DNA of 64,000 nt from contig NC_054873.1 of assembly GCF_018320785.1 (NCBI RefSeq), positions 22,534,196-22,598,195 of the forward strand, in the 5' to 3' direction. The stretch comes from Cheilinus undulatus (lineage: Eukaryota; Chordata; Actinopteri; Labriformes; Labridae). Below, in pieces: positions 1-13,500 of the stretch. How positions within the stretch are numbered: the stretch's first letter is position 1; every line of letters begins with the position of its first letter. The notes beneath the pieces were generated by a model, which saw only the letters and a program-made list of their open reading frames with translations, had not been told where the DNA came from and did not search any database. A program made the position numbers and the translations under genes.

Positions 1-239
1 TGCTCCTAAAGGATGCACAGAGCATGACCTTCATCACATGCATAACCGTGCTATAGACTGACTCTGATTTAGTTTTCCCAGTCTTGCCACAGATTTTCAA
101 GAGTTAGTGCAGCTCTGTCATATTTTAAAAATTTAGCACTGCCAATTTTGCCGTCTAGTTAACTTTATTATGGAGGTTTGACTTTACCTAAATAACCTGG
201 TTGGAGATTTTTTCTCTTATTGCCAAAAAGGAAAGATCA

Positions 240-380
240 TACTTAACTGTACAACTCCTCAGTACTGCACAGTACTTAAAGTAAACTTTAACTTAAGTAA
301 ATTTTACTTAATTTGAGTAGATTTTTAGTCTAGTACTTTTACTTGAGTACAATAGATGTGTACTTTTTCCACCTCTGGAG
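240..380. repeat. hAT-like dispersed repeat fragment (AGTACTT/ACTTGAGTA type)
   Basis: The stretch is built from variations of AGTACTTTTACTTGAGTA and ends in TTTTTCCACCTCTGG. Read in reverse, that end gives CCAGAGGTGGAAAAAGTAC, which resembles the CAGAGGTG terminus of fish hAT-type non-autonomous elements. A related, longer copy lies at about 20544-21030. The family assignment is from memory of such termini, not from a search. Confidence 0.45.
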
Positions 381-984
381 TAATGACTGTTTACCCTGTA
401 CTTTACTCACAGAAGATAAACCTATAAAACATAAATATCAAAATAAACTACTATCATCATTTATTTTTTGAAAATGTTCAATAGCATGTTAATTATTAAC
501 TTTCCCTGGGGAGAATGAACCCTCTGCAAGGGTTGGAGCCTGATGGCTGCATTTTGTTTGGCTCTAGATCAAGGGTGTCCAAGTTTTAGTCAGTTTAACT
601 GCATTATAACAGTTTAGTTAAAAGTGCATGAATCAGTTTTTATTTTTATTGTGAGCCTAATCACTGCTAAAATCCACTTAGTAATACAATATTTGATTAT
701 AATAGTTTTCCTGATGAAATCATAATATAAAAACAGGTGGTACCACCATCATTTATACAGTATTCTGAAGCTAGTCATGTCTTGCTTCCAGGTACCAATC
801 TTAAGATAACCTCACCATGTCTTGTAAAGTGAATATTTTGTATTAAATAATTTGTGCAAGTAAATACTCTTTAGGCATTCTATGTGTTTATTTTCAATCA
901 TCAACATCTTCATATGCATAGCCTTTATGGATTTTTTTTTTAAACAATAAATGGGGAAGGAACCGTATATTTATTTTCACCATA

Positions 985-999
985 ATAAATATATATATG

Positions 1000-1039
<40 letters not shown>
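985..1039. repeat. (TA)n(TG)n microsatellite
   Basis: An alternating TA tract passes directly into about 15 uninterrupted TG units. It is a simple-sequence repeat and likely length-polymorphic. Confidence 0.9.
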
Positions 1040-1042
<3 letters not shown>

Positions 1043-1478
1043 AATAAAAAAAGAAAGTATTGGAATGTCCACAAAAATATTACAGGACGTGAATTTCAAA
1101 TTTTCCTAGTATTTTAATGATTGCCCTATAAAGGGTTCAGAGGAATGATGTCTGAATTTATTAAATGGACTTTTTATTTTCCAATTTGAAGCCACAGGGT
1201 TTCAGCAGTAATTCATTATTCTATCATCTCAAAACAGTTTACTTTTACCACGCTCCTTTGTATAATCTCACAACTTAAGCACAACTAAAGCAGAATTATT
1301 CTGCTCTTTCTTTTACAAATTAGAACTTTTATATATAATGTAAACACAATAAATCAATAAATGTGGTTCCACTGTAGAATTAAGATATTGACTCTGTCTT
1401 TACTCACTGTAGGGTTTATTATTTACTATTAAACTTATTATGAAAGTCATGACAGCTTGTGACATTTTCCTTCAGAAG

Positions 1479-1489
1479 TTTATTTTATT
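1479..1489 (-). terminator. iqch: Poly(A) signal of iqch
   Basis: Two overlapping AATAAA hexamers are read on the minus strand, about 105-117 bases past the iqch stop codon at 1594-1596. This is a normal distance for a short 3' UTR, so it is the best candidate for the cleavage signal of the gene. Confidence 0.65.
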
Positions 1490-1593
1490 GTCTCTGCGTG
1501 ATCAAATGTGAATGTTTCCACTACACAATTTAACATTAACGCTCGCAGACACATGATGATGTAACTTGGCAGCTTTATAAGAGAAGCAGCTGT

Positions 1594-4500
1594 TTAAGCA
1601 GCAGTTTTATCCTCCAGTGCTCTCATCCTGTTCTGTGAAGTCGTCTGCAGTACTTCCTCTATTTCCTTGATCAGCTCCTAAAACAACAAATAAAACTACA
1701 AATGAAATTCAAATTCAAAAGATATCTCTGTGATAAACTTTTTAAATATTCTGCTGCACTTTCACCGGCAGAAACAAGCCTGCTGAGCAGAGCTTCATGG
1801 AATATGCATGTTTAATTATATAGATGAGGAGAGATCGTTAAGTCATTAACAGGGTACCTTGAAATTGGTTTCTCCTTGCATCTTAGAGGCTGATATTTCC
1901 TGATGAATAACTGACAGATTCTGAGCAAAGGTCACTAAAGCTCCCTGGAGATCTTCAGAGACGGTCCTATTAACGACACCCCAAACAAACGAGTTTACTA
2001 ATGTTCCCCATGTTGCCAGCTAAGAAACAATCACCTCGTTTGTCTGATGGTGCTGGTTAAATGAAACTTCCAGCAGACAACATCTTCAGTCTTTAGGGGC
2101 TTGAGCACAGCATGATTTAACTGTTACAGCACTGTGAAAGCTAAAGGATTTAAGTGATAAATATGTTAAATAACCCTCTGCTAAACAACTTTTTGACTTT
2201 GCAACGACATTAACAAAGCCAGAGGTGGCATCTTAATCCTCTGAAGGAACTGACTTTCCTTTAAGTCAGAGGATGTCTTCAATCCACTTAAACCTCTACT
2301 GTTTCTAATGTGCTTATTTATCTGAACAGAGTGAGGTTCAACTAAACCTGAACTCTTTCTTCTGATATTGTATTTCAGATTTTTTTTTAAAGAGTGTGAA
2401 CATGAATTTAACCCTGTAAAAATACTTACATCATTCCCAGTTTACATTGCTCAATGCTGTCATAAAGAGCCAACACAGTGCCTTGTTTTCTCTGAAATTC
2501 AAATCACAGAGTCAGAAGAACATCCCCATCACCACATACTGTAGTCAAAAAAAGTAAAAAACACATTCAAAATGAATTAATTTAACCTTGTCAGGTCTAG
2601 GCAGTGCAGTTTTACCCCCAAAATGTCCATGTAAATGCTTTAGAATGAGAGATATCATAATTCTTCCCCTGTGACTACATCACCCATGATGCAAGGGTCA
2701 AGAAACAGTTACGTTGACATTTTTTATGTGAACAGAGGTGCTAGTCCCTCACAGAGTCCAGGAATCTCTTGACAGGACTGTTCTATTATAACCGTTAAAT
2801 CTTTTCAGATATTACAGTCTGTGTAGTTTAATTAGACATAGCTACAAAATTAGGAAAATGTAACAATGTCAAAGCTCCTGCAAGGAAATTTTGAATTGTC
2901 TTGCTTTTGGTACAAAAGGTACAACTTAACTTATCTCTTTGCTCATCTTTAATGTGCATTCATAAGTGACAAAAATCTTTTCTTGTCATATTTTAAGCGT
3001 CATATATATAACAGCAAAACTGTGAAGGCTTTTCTGGCTGCAATGTAATCAACTCATTAGTATAATGGACATATAAAATAACTACATAGAAATCAACAAT
3101 GTTGGGTCTTATTTACCAACCTCTCTTGAGAGAATATTGATTTTAAGACCTCTTATGCAATTTTAAAGAAGATTCTAACATTTACCAACGTTTAAATATG
3201 TGTCATTTGTTCTTAGCTAAAGACAAAATCTAAGAAAACTAAGAGAGCAAGATGGGACATTAGCACCCACCACCAGCCAAATGTATGCACTTTTGAGCAG
3301 TGTCAGGTGAATTTGCTAAACTTACCAGCCTTTTAAGACAGGTAAGTAAAAGAAACCTGACCTAACCGGTTACAGTAAACGGCATAAATAAAACCAATTT
3401 TTTTCTTCTTGTTCCTGGTGACTTTATAAGCAAAGCTGAGCGGACCCACCTTCTCCTCCTCCTCTCTGTGTCAGAGCTGCTGTCAAATGTTTACACGCAG
3501 CTGTGTTCTGGGATGCTTTGACTCTGTGTCATATAAAAGTAATTCTCCACTGCAGCTGGTGTGTCTGCTTAAGGTGTGTTTGGACCAATGTCTTGCTTGT
3601 CGCTAGTCCAAGGTTGTTAAACAGAGCCTGAATTTTGGGATAGGATTGCAGAAATTGTGCACAAAATATTTAACTCTACCAAGTCTAACACTCATTATGC
3701 AAGAAAATGCCTATGAAATTACAGTGCCCCGGCAGAAAGCACAACAAATGTAGCATGGTCGAGTACAGAACAAATGAGTGACAGCTTGGATCATTTATGC
3801 ACCAACTTTTTCTTATCAAATACCCTACAACTTGAATACTTGAAGCCTTGATTATAATATTATACCCTATTGAATAAAGATACTTGTTAAAATAGAGTGG
3901 CTGGTAAAAATGTTTGTGGCTGGCAGATTTTGAATCCACCAGCTACTGTGGCAAGTAGACGGACAGGTTAATTTCCAACCCTGCTAAGAGCTAATATGAC
4001 ATGGTAAAATGATCTATAGACCACTGTAGCTGGTGGATGATGATCTGGTTTGCTCTTTTTAGGTCACAGAGTGGTTTCAGCATCAAGTCTAGTTTAAAAA
4101 TTAATACTGCCATACTGCTTGCTAATTGATACAATAATACTTCTTAGTTCTCCTCACAGGAGCTTTAAAAACAAATACGTGAATTCAGAGTTTGTTTGTT
4201 TGTTTATTTACCTTCTTGTTAAATCCTATGCCATGAGCTTTGCACACCTTGAGAAACACATTATGGTACAGCATGGAAAGGTTTGAGTGAAACAAGTGGC
4301 TCCCAATGACTGCATAACGATTCACGGCCAGATTCTGCAGCAAAGGAGACACAAGAAAAAGGAATAGAGCAGAGCAATAGCAAATAATAAGCAGGCAATT
4401 TTCCATTAATCTCAAACCAGGTTTGAATGAAAAAGGTTGTGGTGCATGTAAAACGGGTAGAATAGAGATGGCTGAACCACTTACCAAGGTTGTTATAGTT

Positions 4501-7500
4501 AACTATAACTAAATAACTAAAACTAAAATTCAAAAAACAATGTGGTTAACTGAAACTAAATAAAAACTAAGCTTTACCAAAAAGAAGAAAAAATACCTAA
4601 AACTGCATAGTGCGCTTAAAAAACTGACTACAATAAAAATGGAGACAAATATCCTTAGTTTTAGTCTTTGACACAACCATACTGACTGGCACCTTCACCC
4701 ATGTCTGGGGAGTGTAAAATTGCCTGATCTGATTGGTTAAGACTTCACATAGTGGTAGTTTTATGTCTGGAGTTGTATTTAAACATCATCTTTAAATACA
4801 TAAAATGATAAGTGAAGAGTAGCCTGTTTTAATATGTTTTCAAAATGTCTGACACTCACTCAGCCCTGAGATCTATCTGTAAAAAAACTAAAACTAACAC
4901 CAAAACAAATAAAAACGAAACTAAAATGAAGCATTTTTACAAAAAAAAAAAAAAAACAACCTAAACTAACAAACCAGCAGTCAAAACTGATAAAAACTAA
5001 ACTGAAATCAAACACAGAAAGTGAAAACAAAATAAAAATAGAAACTAATGAAAAACCAAAACTATTACAAGCTTTCTGCGTACACGTCCTTGGGGTCACT
5101 GCCGAGTTTGGGGAGTTTATGTGATTAGTAAACATGATGCGTTTGGGGCACATGTGGTAAACTGTTGGGCCTTTCTTAATTAACTGAAGGAGGGAACAAT
5201 TAACACTTGGAAGACATGCCAAACACAAAATGAGCTTAACTGTACCGTGTCAATCAAAGGAACTGTGGTTTTAGCACTAAATATGTTTGCCTGAGACAAA
5301 AGCATGTCTGACTGCACAAAAGGATTCACACAATACAGCACAAAAGATCTGTTCAGAGCATGTACAGTGAGTGTCATAAGCAACAGCAGAGAGGTTGATT
5401 ACTTAAAAGTGGCAGGGCTCAAGAGGATAAAAATGTTCCTTGATTCCCTGCACCTTTGGGAGAGGGAAAGAGCGAGCCTAAGCCGCTCAGAGCTCAGGAG
5501 AGAGCCCATAACTCGCTGTGATGGCTGTGTGTTTACAGTTGTCAAACACAGGACCTTCACATAACAATAAAAGTGTCCAACAGGGGTTTAATTGTGTTTG
5601 TAATATGCAGGGCCCTAATGATGGCTACTGCTAAAGCCATTAACCACTGCGGTGGCTCAACTGCCGCACTGAAGCACCAGGCCACCGACTAAATTAATGT
5701 TTGATAAAATAATACAAGCCGCAGATTAACAAGCGTAAACTCAGGCATACTGCTAATAAAAGAAGTCTTTTGTTTAAGGCCCGGCACCAGGTTGATGAGG
5801 TGTTCAAGCATGCATACACATGCATAATGAAAATGCTATGAATTATTAATGTGTTGATTATTTAGGCTCATCCATCAAAATGATAATGAATTCAGCACCT
5901 AAACACCAATTGAGCTCAGTGCGTAATTACAGTATTTAGTTGTATTTAACAAAAATGAAGAGCAAAACATTGATCTATCTTTGTGATTACTGCAGCCGTG
6001 TAATTATGCTCTATAAATTCAAGGCTTCCTTTAGACTAAAACTGTTTGTGCTGCTGCCATTCTTGGTCAGCTCTCCCTCTAAAAAGTTATCTCTGTGGAA
6101 CTAACAAGGCGAAATAAAGTTAAATAGATTAATAAGAAAAAATGAACAAAACTATTTTGAAATATAGTGTAAGAAAAAGCAAGTATAATACTTATGAAAA
6201 AGAAAGCTAAAAAGACATTCCCCTCTAACACTGAGTTTAGGTGAATATAAAAAGGTACTTTGGCAGCAGTCTGGTGTTCACAGCATTTTTCCTTCACTGG
6301 CAGTGGTACTTCTAAACAGCCTGTGTGGCAATTCAGCCTTCCTCCAGTCATCATCAGAAGCATCTGGGTCATGGCCAGCTGATCACTGTATTTGAAGTCT
6401 AGATCAATAGCCCATACCTGCACAGAAACATCATGAGCTTTAGGTCACATCAGAGAAAAACAGGCCTGGTAAACCCAATTTAATCACAAAAGAGGAACCT
6501 CAAAATGTTACCACAAATACTCAGTTTTACAAAAAGGGGTCTGTACCTTTTAATTCTTTCACTTTCATCCAGTTGAGAGGCAGTAGAAGAAAAAAACATA
6601 CTGTAAATGTTGTGTGTGCAACACTTTTAGGTAATTCAGCCGTGGAATGACACATGCACAAAGTAGATCCCTCACTGTGTATTTGGGTTCAGTCCGCCTT
6701 GGGCTAGTTCGCTGTGCTCAGGTCTGATGAGAAGCTAAGTCCAGATCTGTATGGTAAATGGCATCATTATAAGTATATTAAGGGGTCAGGTATGGTCGTA
6801 GCCTCCTGCTTAAACAGGGCTAATTTTCCCAATAATAACCTAATAGCTATGCCCTCTCTTCAAAAGTGGCAAATAAATCACCAGTGAAGGAGTTGTTAAT
6901 AACTAAGTGGCAGTGGGCTGCCTCCTTTCTGCTGTTCCTATTTGTCAAAGTAAACGCTCCTGCCACTGAATGCAAATTGCTGCCTGTCTGAAGCATGCAG
7001 TCGTTCGATCCTGAGCACTTCATCTCCACTAACGCACAGATATCTAAACCTTTACAGCCATTCTAGTTTGTTTAATTTCTATTAAATTCAAATATATTGT
7101 AAAAATGCTTAAAAATGCTCATTTTCATTCATGATGAAGAAGTATTTTTTTATTGATTAAACTGAGTCCAGGTTTCTTTCTTCAGTAAAATGTATGGAGA
7201 AATGTGAAAATGCTTATCACATTTCCAGAATGACATCTTTGTATATTTTATCAGTGTGCCTCCAAGATTAGCATCCTGCACTGACAGAGGAAAAGAAAAT
7301 CTTTACATTTTTATAATTTGAAGGCTATTATAATTATAATTATTATTTTATTGACGTAATTGATTTTTAATGGTTCATTAGTTCAGGTCAGAATAAAAAA
7401 ATTTTATTCTTTTAGAGGAGCTGTCCAACAAAATACTCTAGTGAAGATCTCAGAAGGGTCAATGACATGACGTGCACACTACTGTGTCAGAATCTCTTAT

Positions 7501-10500
7501 TTCCTTTAGAAAAAAATAATCCACTCAAGGCATATATCAGTTTGTTCTACAAAAACACTTTGTTTGAATACACTGTCAGTATATGTATTTGAATTATATA
7601 ATTAATTTCATATTTTTGCATCTCTGACTCTTAAAATGTCAGGTGGCCAGACCATCTGAGTAAATGAACAGAATACTGATACTGTTCAAAATAGCATTTT
7701 GTAAGAAATTCAAATTAGAATACTTTGGTATGATTTTATGTTTGAAAAAAACAAATGTCATTAAAACTGATCAATATAGGGTTATCTGGATCATCGAAAA
7801 ACCTTTTTTTTTTCAAGTTATCATCCATTTACCTTCAGATGAAAATTATGGCCAAGTGCAATGGTTTATAGATCCTTTTGAAGAAAAGATTGAAAAACAC
7901 ATTTTCAGTCATAGGTGAGCAGGTAAACTTTCCATGTCAGGTGGTACATGCACTGTAAAACAACCCAAAAAATTTAATTTACCATCAAACCCTTGATTTT
8001 ATCATAAAAAACACACATGTCCACTTTCTATTAAGATTAAAAACATCAATACGTGTCAATTTTTTTTTTTTACCTGTTTAAAATTAATTGCAAATTGTTG
8101 GGTGGTGCAACTTGTGTTTCAGGTGGTGAAATTTCAAAAAGTATCACTTTATGAAATCAATAATATTATTTAAAGCTCCAAAAATATTAACTTTACTTCT
8201 ATTAAGGTAAATGAGCTCGCAGAAAGTATTCATATAGGGTGTGACATGATTCCCAACTCCGACATCTGAGGTAAATGAAGAACAGTAGAAGTCCCTGAAT
8301 GCTGACTTGGCGCAAGATTTTGGGATTTTATAGATAATCTGTACATACTAGTATTTATGATTTTTTTCATGGCACCAGTCTCGAACCAGCACACTGAAAA
8401 GTTTTCTTTTAGGTATCGGGGACAATTGGAGTAACATTGTGGCGTGCAAATCGAGACAGACAGACACACTGCCGATTATAGTAGAGGTATCAGATATCAA
8501 AAAATGTTTAATCGATTACAATTTTGCTGAGGTGAGTGATACATCGTCCATGTCAGGTGGTACAATTACATTACATTACATTTTTTTAAAAGTTAATACA
8601 ATTTCTGATCTGACAGAATTATTTATTGGAAGTTATTATTGTATTTGATCATCTTAAATAATTTTTCATTGAGTGAAATAAGGGAAACACCAGATGTACA
8701 ATTCCAGCCTTTTTAATCAAGCTTTAAAACCAGCTACTGTATATGAGAGCTGAATAAAAAAGAAGAGATGGTACCTTTTACTCTATAAAGTCTGTCAAAT
8801 AGCACATTTTAAGACAATCAATAGAATTAAAGGCCTTGTGTATTCATGTTTACATCAGATGTGAGTCCTCCAGTCAGTCGCCCTTACTCTCAGACTTAGC
8901 TCATACCAGATTCATGCTCATCTCTTTGCATCAGGTTGGTACCTGAGCCTGTGTGATAAACGCTCCCTGCTTGCCATTCACCAGACTGACTAAAAATCAT
9001 ACCCCATGTCTCATTGTTGCTTTTAACAAAGCTGTGGCAAATGTAAGCCTGGATTGTACCTGTTTTCTATTGCCTTGCATTTTCATTAAAATCCCTGATG
9101 CTGCAGCTGGGGCCCCACGGCTCCACAATGTGAGGGAAGACTGCAAGGGCAAACATATGTGACCCACTTCTTCACATCAAATAAAGTAGGCAGCTTTTAG
9201 CAACAGGTTTGAATCTAAATTGATGTTTAAATCCAGACAGGTTTGCCCATGTGGCTCTCCGCTGTCTGTGCTCTGTGTGAGGGGAGACGCTTAAGAATCT
9301 GCCTTTAATGTTCCTGCTTCTATTCAAGCACACGCTGTTTATAGTCTGTTCTTAATTATGCTGTTAGTGAATCCCATTTAATTTCAGGTCAACACTGAGA
9401 ATGAAAATTAAATCGAAGGCTGCTATTATATCACTTTCCACTGTTAGAGATCAGTGCAGCTTCTGTCCATAAGAGTAATTTGAGAGATAGCACATTTTAT
9501 CATTTGAGTGCCACTGAATATTAAAAAGATTTGACATATCAAATTCAGAATTACAGGGAGATATGTGAAGGATTAAAAAAAATGATTACATTTGATAAAA
9601 GTCTACAGAACATGAAAAAATGCTGAAAAAAATTTCAGCCAACAAAACTAATTAAATGAAACAAAATTTTAGCTCCAAAAAAGTTAAGGAAATAATTGCA
9701 TTGCCCAAACACTGCTTAGTTCACACTGTGTTAACTAAGATACTACCCTCTAGTGGCAGTAAAACCCTTAGCTAGTGTATACTCCAAATCCATTTTTGTG
9801 AAAATTCAGTATGAATGCAAACATACAGTAGATAAAGCTGCAAAAGTAAGGACACAAAATAACTAATAGCAGGATGCTGATCCAAAAATATACTGAAATA
9901 GAGGGAAATGAATTGCTTTTTATTTCTTAATAACCAAATTCAAAAAAGAAAACTGTTCAGTGCTGTTTTTTACCCTTTTATATCCCTGTAAAGTGACACT
10001 AGAGCTTTCTAGTGCAGGTTGAGTATTTTATAGACCATATTATAAACAAAGCATTTCATTTTACAGCTCTGGATCAATAAGCAGTCAATGTAGCCACATG
10101 TTAGGAGCAGAGGTTAAACCATCATAAACCAGTCAATTTCCAATATCATAAATCAAGAAGCTTTCAACAAAACTTAATCCTGACAAATGATATAAGGCTC
10201 TGATGGCGCCTGGCTATGAAAAAAGAAGAAATTTCAGCAGACTGCTACAAGTAACCAGTGAGGGGTTAAAAACTGACAGGTCGTCCCTGTGAAGCCACAC
10301 AAATCACTTTAGAATGACCTATTGTCTGAAGGATGGGTGCCTCTGAATTTCTCGGCATTGTGAGGTTAAAGGGCAGGCCTTAAATGGTGGAATCAGTGTA
10401 TCGACACAATAAGACCTGACAGTTTATTAGATGGCCTTGCGACACATTTGGTCTCTGTGCCCACTGTTTGCCTTGCCTTTTTCCAAACCCCAGGGGAGCA

Positions 10501-13500
10501 GTAGGGGAGGCACCTATCTGCGTATATAGATCCCTGATGCAGCCTAAAAATTGATCTCTTTCACCGATAAGGTGCAAATAGCAAGCTATGTTACCAAGTG
10601 GTGTGACAGCCTGGAACATTATTGTCTTGGTAACATGAACTAAAGACGTCTCCCCCTTCTCACCTTTTGTTCCATGGTGTTGGGGTTCACAAAAGCAGCT
10701 AGATCCACGGAGATGTAACCCACAATAAGACGCTGCAGACAGGCCTGGCCCACACGCATACAGATGGAGTTTAAGGTGTCAGGGTGGATGGAGGTCTGAG
10801 GAACAATGGAGCCCAAAGACTTCAGTTGACAGGAGCCACGAAGCTGGTTACCACAGGATAGTATGGTGACGTCACCCCCCGGCTCCAGCAGCAAGTCTAC
10901 CGTGAGACAGGTGAGACTTTCTGAGGGTGGAAAGGCCTCCACAACACCGCCTTGAACCAGTGATAGCAGAAGAATAAACAACCAAAAGTTAGTTAGTCAA
11001 CTTCTGACTTTCTTCTATCTTCTTTTAAAGCTCCTGTGAGAAACTTTCTGTTTTTGGATTTTGGTGCCCTTTGTGGAAAAAGTGGGATCACTTATCACTT
11101 CTAATCTTAACTCCATTCAGAGTAAATGGTTTTCCATGTTGATTTGACTGTGTTAATCAGGGCTGGACTGGGAAGAAAATTTGGCCCTGGAATTTCTGAC
11201 TAAAACCAGCCCATCACAACGGGCTGAATATGACGCAACAGGACTCATTTGTACCCCTTAATATGTAAAGCTACCACAGTTTTTCAGCTTTTTTTTTTTA
11301 CATAGCATCTTCATTGACAATTATTTTGATTTGCCAATTATTTGCATATCCAAGCAATTGTTTTGGTGCCCAAGTTTTGTTTCCTCTTAACACTTTAACT
11401 TTCAAGCTGTGGGGGGCAATGCTTTGGAAGACATAACTGGAACAGTAAACAGTAATGTTATAGAAAAAGATAAATCATACTGACCCCAAAGAGCATCAGC
11501 CCACCCTTTAGTCCAGCCATGGTGTTGTTACATTCAGTGTTAATATAATTCTGTGGAGAATCAATTGATCTAAGCTCTGCCCACTGCCATTTCAAATCTG
11601 GGGATGAAGTTTTCCCATGGTGCCCTTTTGCAGAGTGTTTAAATGTGTTTAAATGTTGGGTGTCTTTAGATATTACCTGTTGTACAGTGATCACTGCCGG
11701 GGTTTCATTTGCACATGCTCTGGTAAATTATTGTTGTTTTTGATGTTAAACTCTCCTGCATCGTGAGTGAAGTTATCTACTAAGTTGCTCACTTCCTGAC
11801 TGTGGTTATGGATGATCTACAATAACGGAGAGAGTGCAGACTGTCAGCTCAGGGCATGTAGTAGCCTCATTGCCCCACAGTTGCCATATGGTACCTCACA
11901 GTGCCACAGATTATCTATAATGTGAGGTGGCTATCTCTATTCAGAATGTGAAGTACTGTGTACATAACTGAAATTATTAATACCTTAAATTTACATCCAA
12001 TGTATAATGGGAATAACACAAAATTGTGCAAAAAGGACACTATAATGTGCAAAAAAAACAACTCTGTGAATGTTAGAAAATTAACACTACAAGAATTTAA
12101 ATGTTAACACTTTTCAAAATGTTAAATCATCACTCAAAAGAGTGGACACATAAATGCAATTTTTAGAGTTAGATTTAATGCTTTCAGTGTGAATTTGTTG
12201 GAAACTAACAATTTTGCTGCATTAACTCTTATTTAGTGTTAGAAATATAACACTGGATAGAGTAAACTTTTAACACTACACTCTAGTGCTATGTAAAATC
12301 AACACAGAACAGTGTTGACCAGTGTTAAATTTCAAGTATCAACACTGTTGATTTAACTTTGTTGTAGTGTAAAATATATGTGTAGTGCTGAATAATATTG
12401 ACACTTTTGAAAGTGTTACATTCAACTCTATAGGTGATGAAATAACTCTTCTGATTTTGCCATGTAGAAAAACATGCCACTTTGATTTCTCTTAACTTTC
12501 AAACAATGTACTCATGGGAAAATTTTGGCATGGAAAAATTTAAATAAAGGTTAATTTTTTTAGCGAATTCTGTTCATACCTACAACGCCACCACAGTAGT
12601 TAAGACATTAAAAGCCAAAATCTCCTCACAGGAGCTTTAATTTTTCAGTTCAACCAAGTCACATCTGGCAATAAAATGACTGTTAACGAATTCAAAAGGT
12701 CTGTATTTGCAGGTGAATTTTATTCAGTGCCTGACAAAAGTAATCTGACCTTGCCTGAGGAAGTTCTTCAGGAAACCGGCCCAGGTGGGATAGTAGGAGG
12801 TTTTAGCTGGGCGGGCGTAACGGGCAAGCCACTCTGGGATCTCATCTAAATACCTGAGCAGCACAGACTCCTGCAGACAGAAAAGTAAAGGTGCAAATGA
12901 GTTGGTGACACATCTGAGGACTTTACGTACATTTGTTAATTCAAACACTAGTCCATAACAAGTGCTGGCTACTTTATTCTGTCCCATTATCAAAGCTCTC
13001 TAGTTGTCGACTGCATTATTGGAAATGCCCTTGTGTTATCCGGATGACTCCTGTGACTGCTTGTTATCCTTGAGACCTTTGGTGGCTGCTTCAATTTCTG
13101 TGCAAGTGTGTGACGGGTACTGCGGGAGGGTCTATCAGTGAGTGACAGCCTATTATCAGAAGGCCTCAGGAGTCTAATGGCTTTAACTCACATCCACAGA
13201 GACAGCACCTGCCCTCAATAACAACTCTCTCTGCTGGGCAGCTGATGAATGCCGAAGCTAACCCCATCTATCTGGGGATCAATCAGGGCTCGACTGGGAT
13301 CGATATCACTCTTGTTTCTGTAACTAGGAAATGCCATAATGGTTTCAGCACTTAATTACGCTGTTAATTTCTCACTTTTTTTAGATGCCGTTGCCAACTC
13401 ATGGCCACTGTTTCCTGCCTAAATGCTGTGACATGTTTAAAGTAACAACAATAACTCTACTCTGACTGTAGCTGTCATTTTATGCTATATACATTGTATG

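Larger units (their letters stand above)
1..1478. other. Intergenic DNA beyond the 3' end of iqch
   Basis: AT-rich sequence with no coding signal that I can support on either strand. It holds a fragment of a dispersed repeat near 240-380 and a TA/TG microsatellite near 985-1039, both listed separately. In human the next gene beyond IQCH is C15orf61, followed by MAP2K5. I looked for exons of these here and saw none. Confidence 0.6.
1967..4211. other. iqch introns 18-20 (with exon 19 at 2430-2491)
   Basis: Apart from the small exon 19, this is AT-rich intron. The only structure I see is the inverted repeat at 3936-4036 and one copy of the TTAAAGCTCC terminal motif at 4152-4168. No second gene is visible. 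Confidence 0.5.
6418..10663. other. iqch intron 16 (4.2 kb)
   Basis: Mostly unique AT-rich intron. It contains a spaced set of CAGGTG sites between 7640 and 8559, including an exact 17-base direct repeat, and a candidate non-coding element at about 8860-9480. No coding exon other than those of iqch is supported. Confidence 0.5.

Noticed and set aside
1-1478. Exons of C15orf61 or MAP2K5, expected next in human order
   Set aside because: No recognisable coding text of either on either strand.
6660-6740. tRNA gene suggested by GGTTCAGTCC
   Set aside because: No matching A box or cloverleaf arms; B-box likeness alone is not enough.
8953-9162. 69-codon plus-strand frame
   Set aside because: Falls in a possible conserved non-coding block; no splice boundaries and no protein-like motif.
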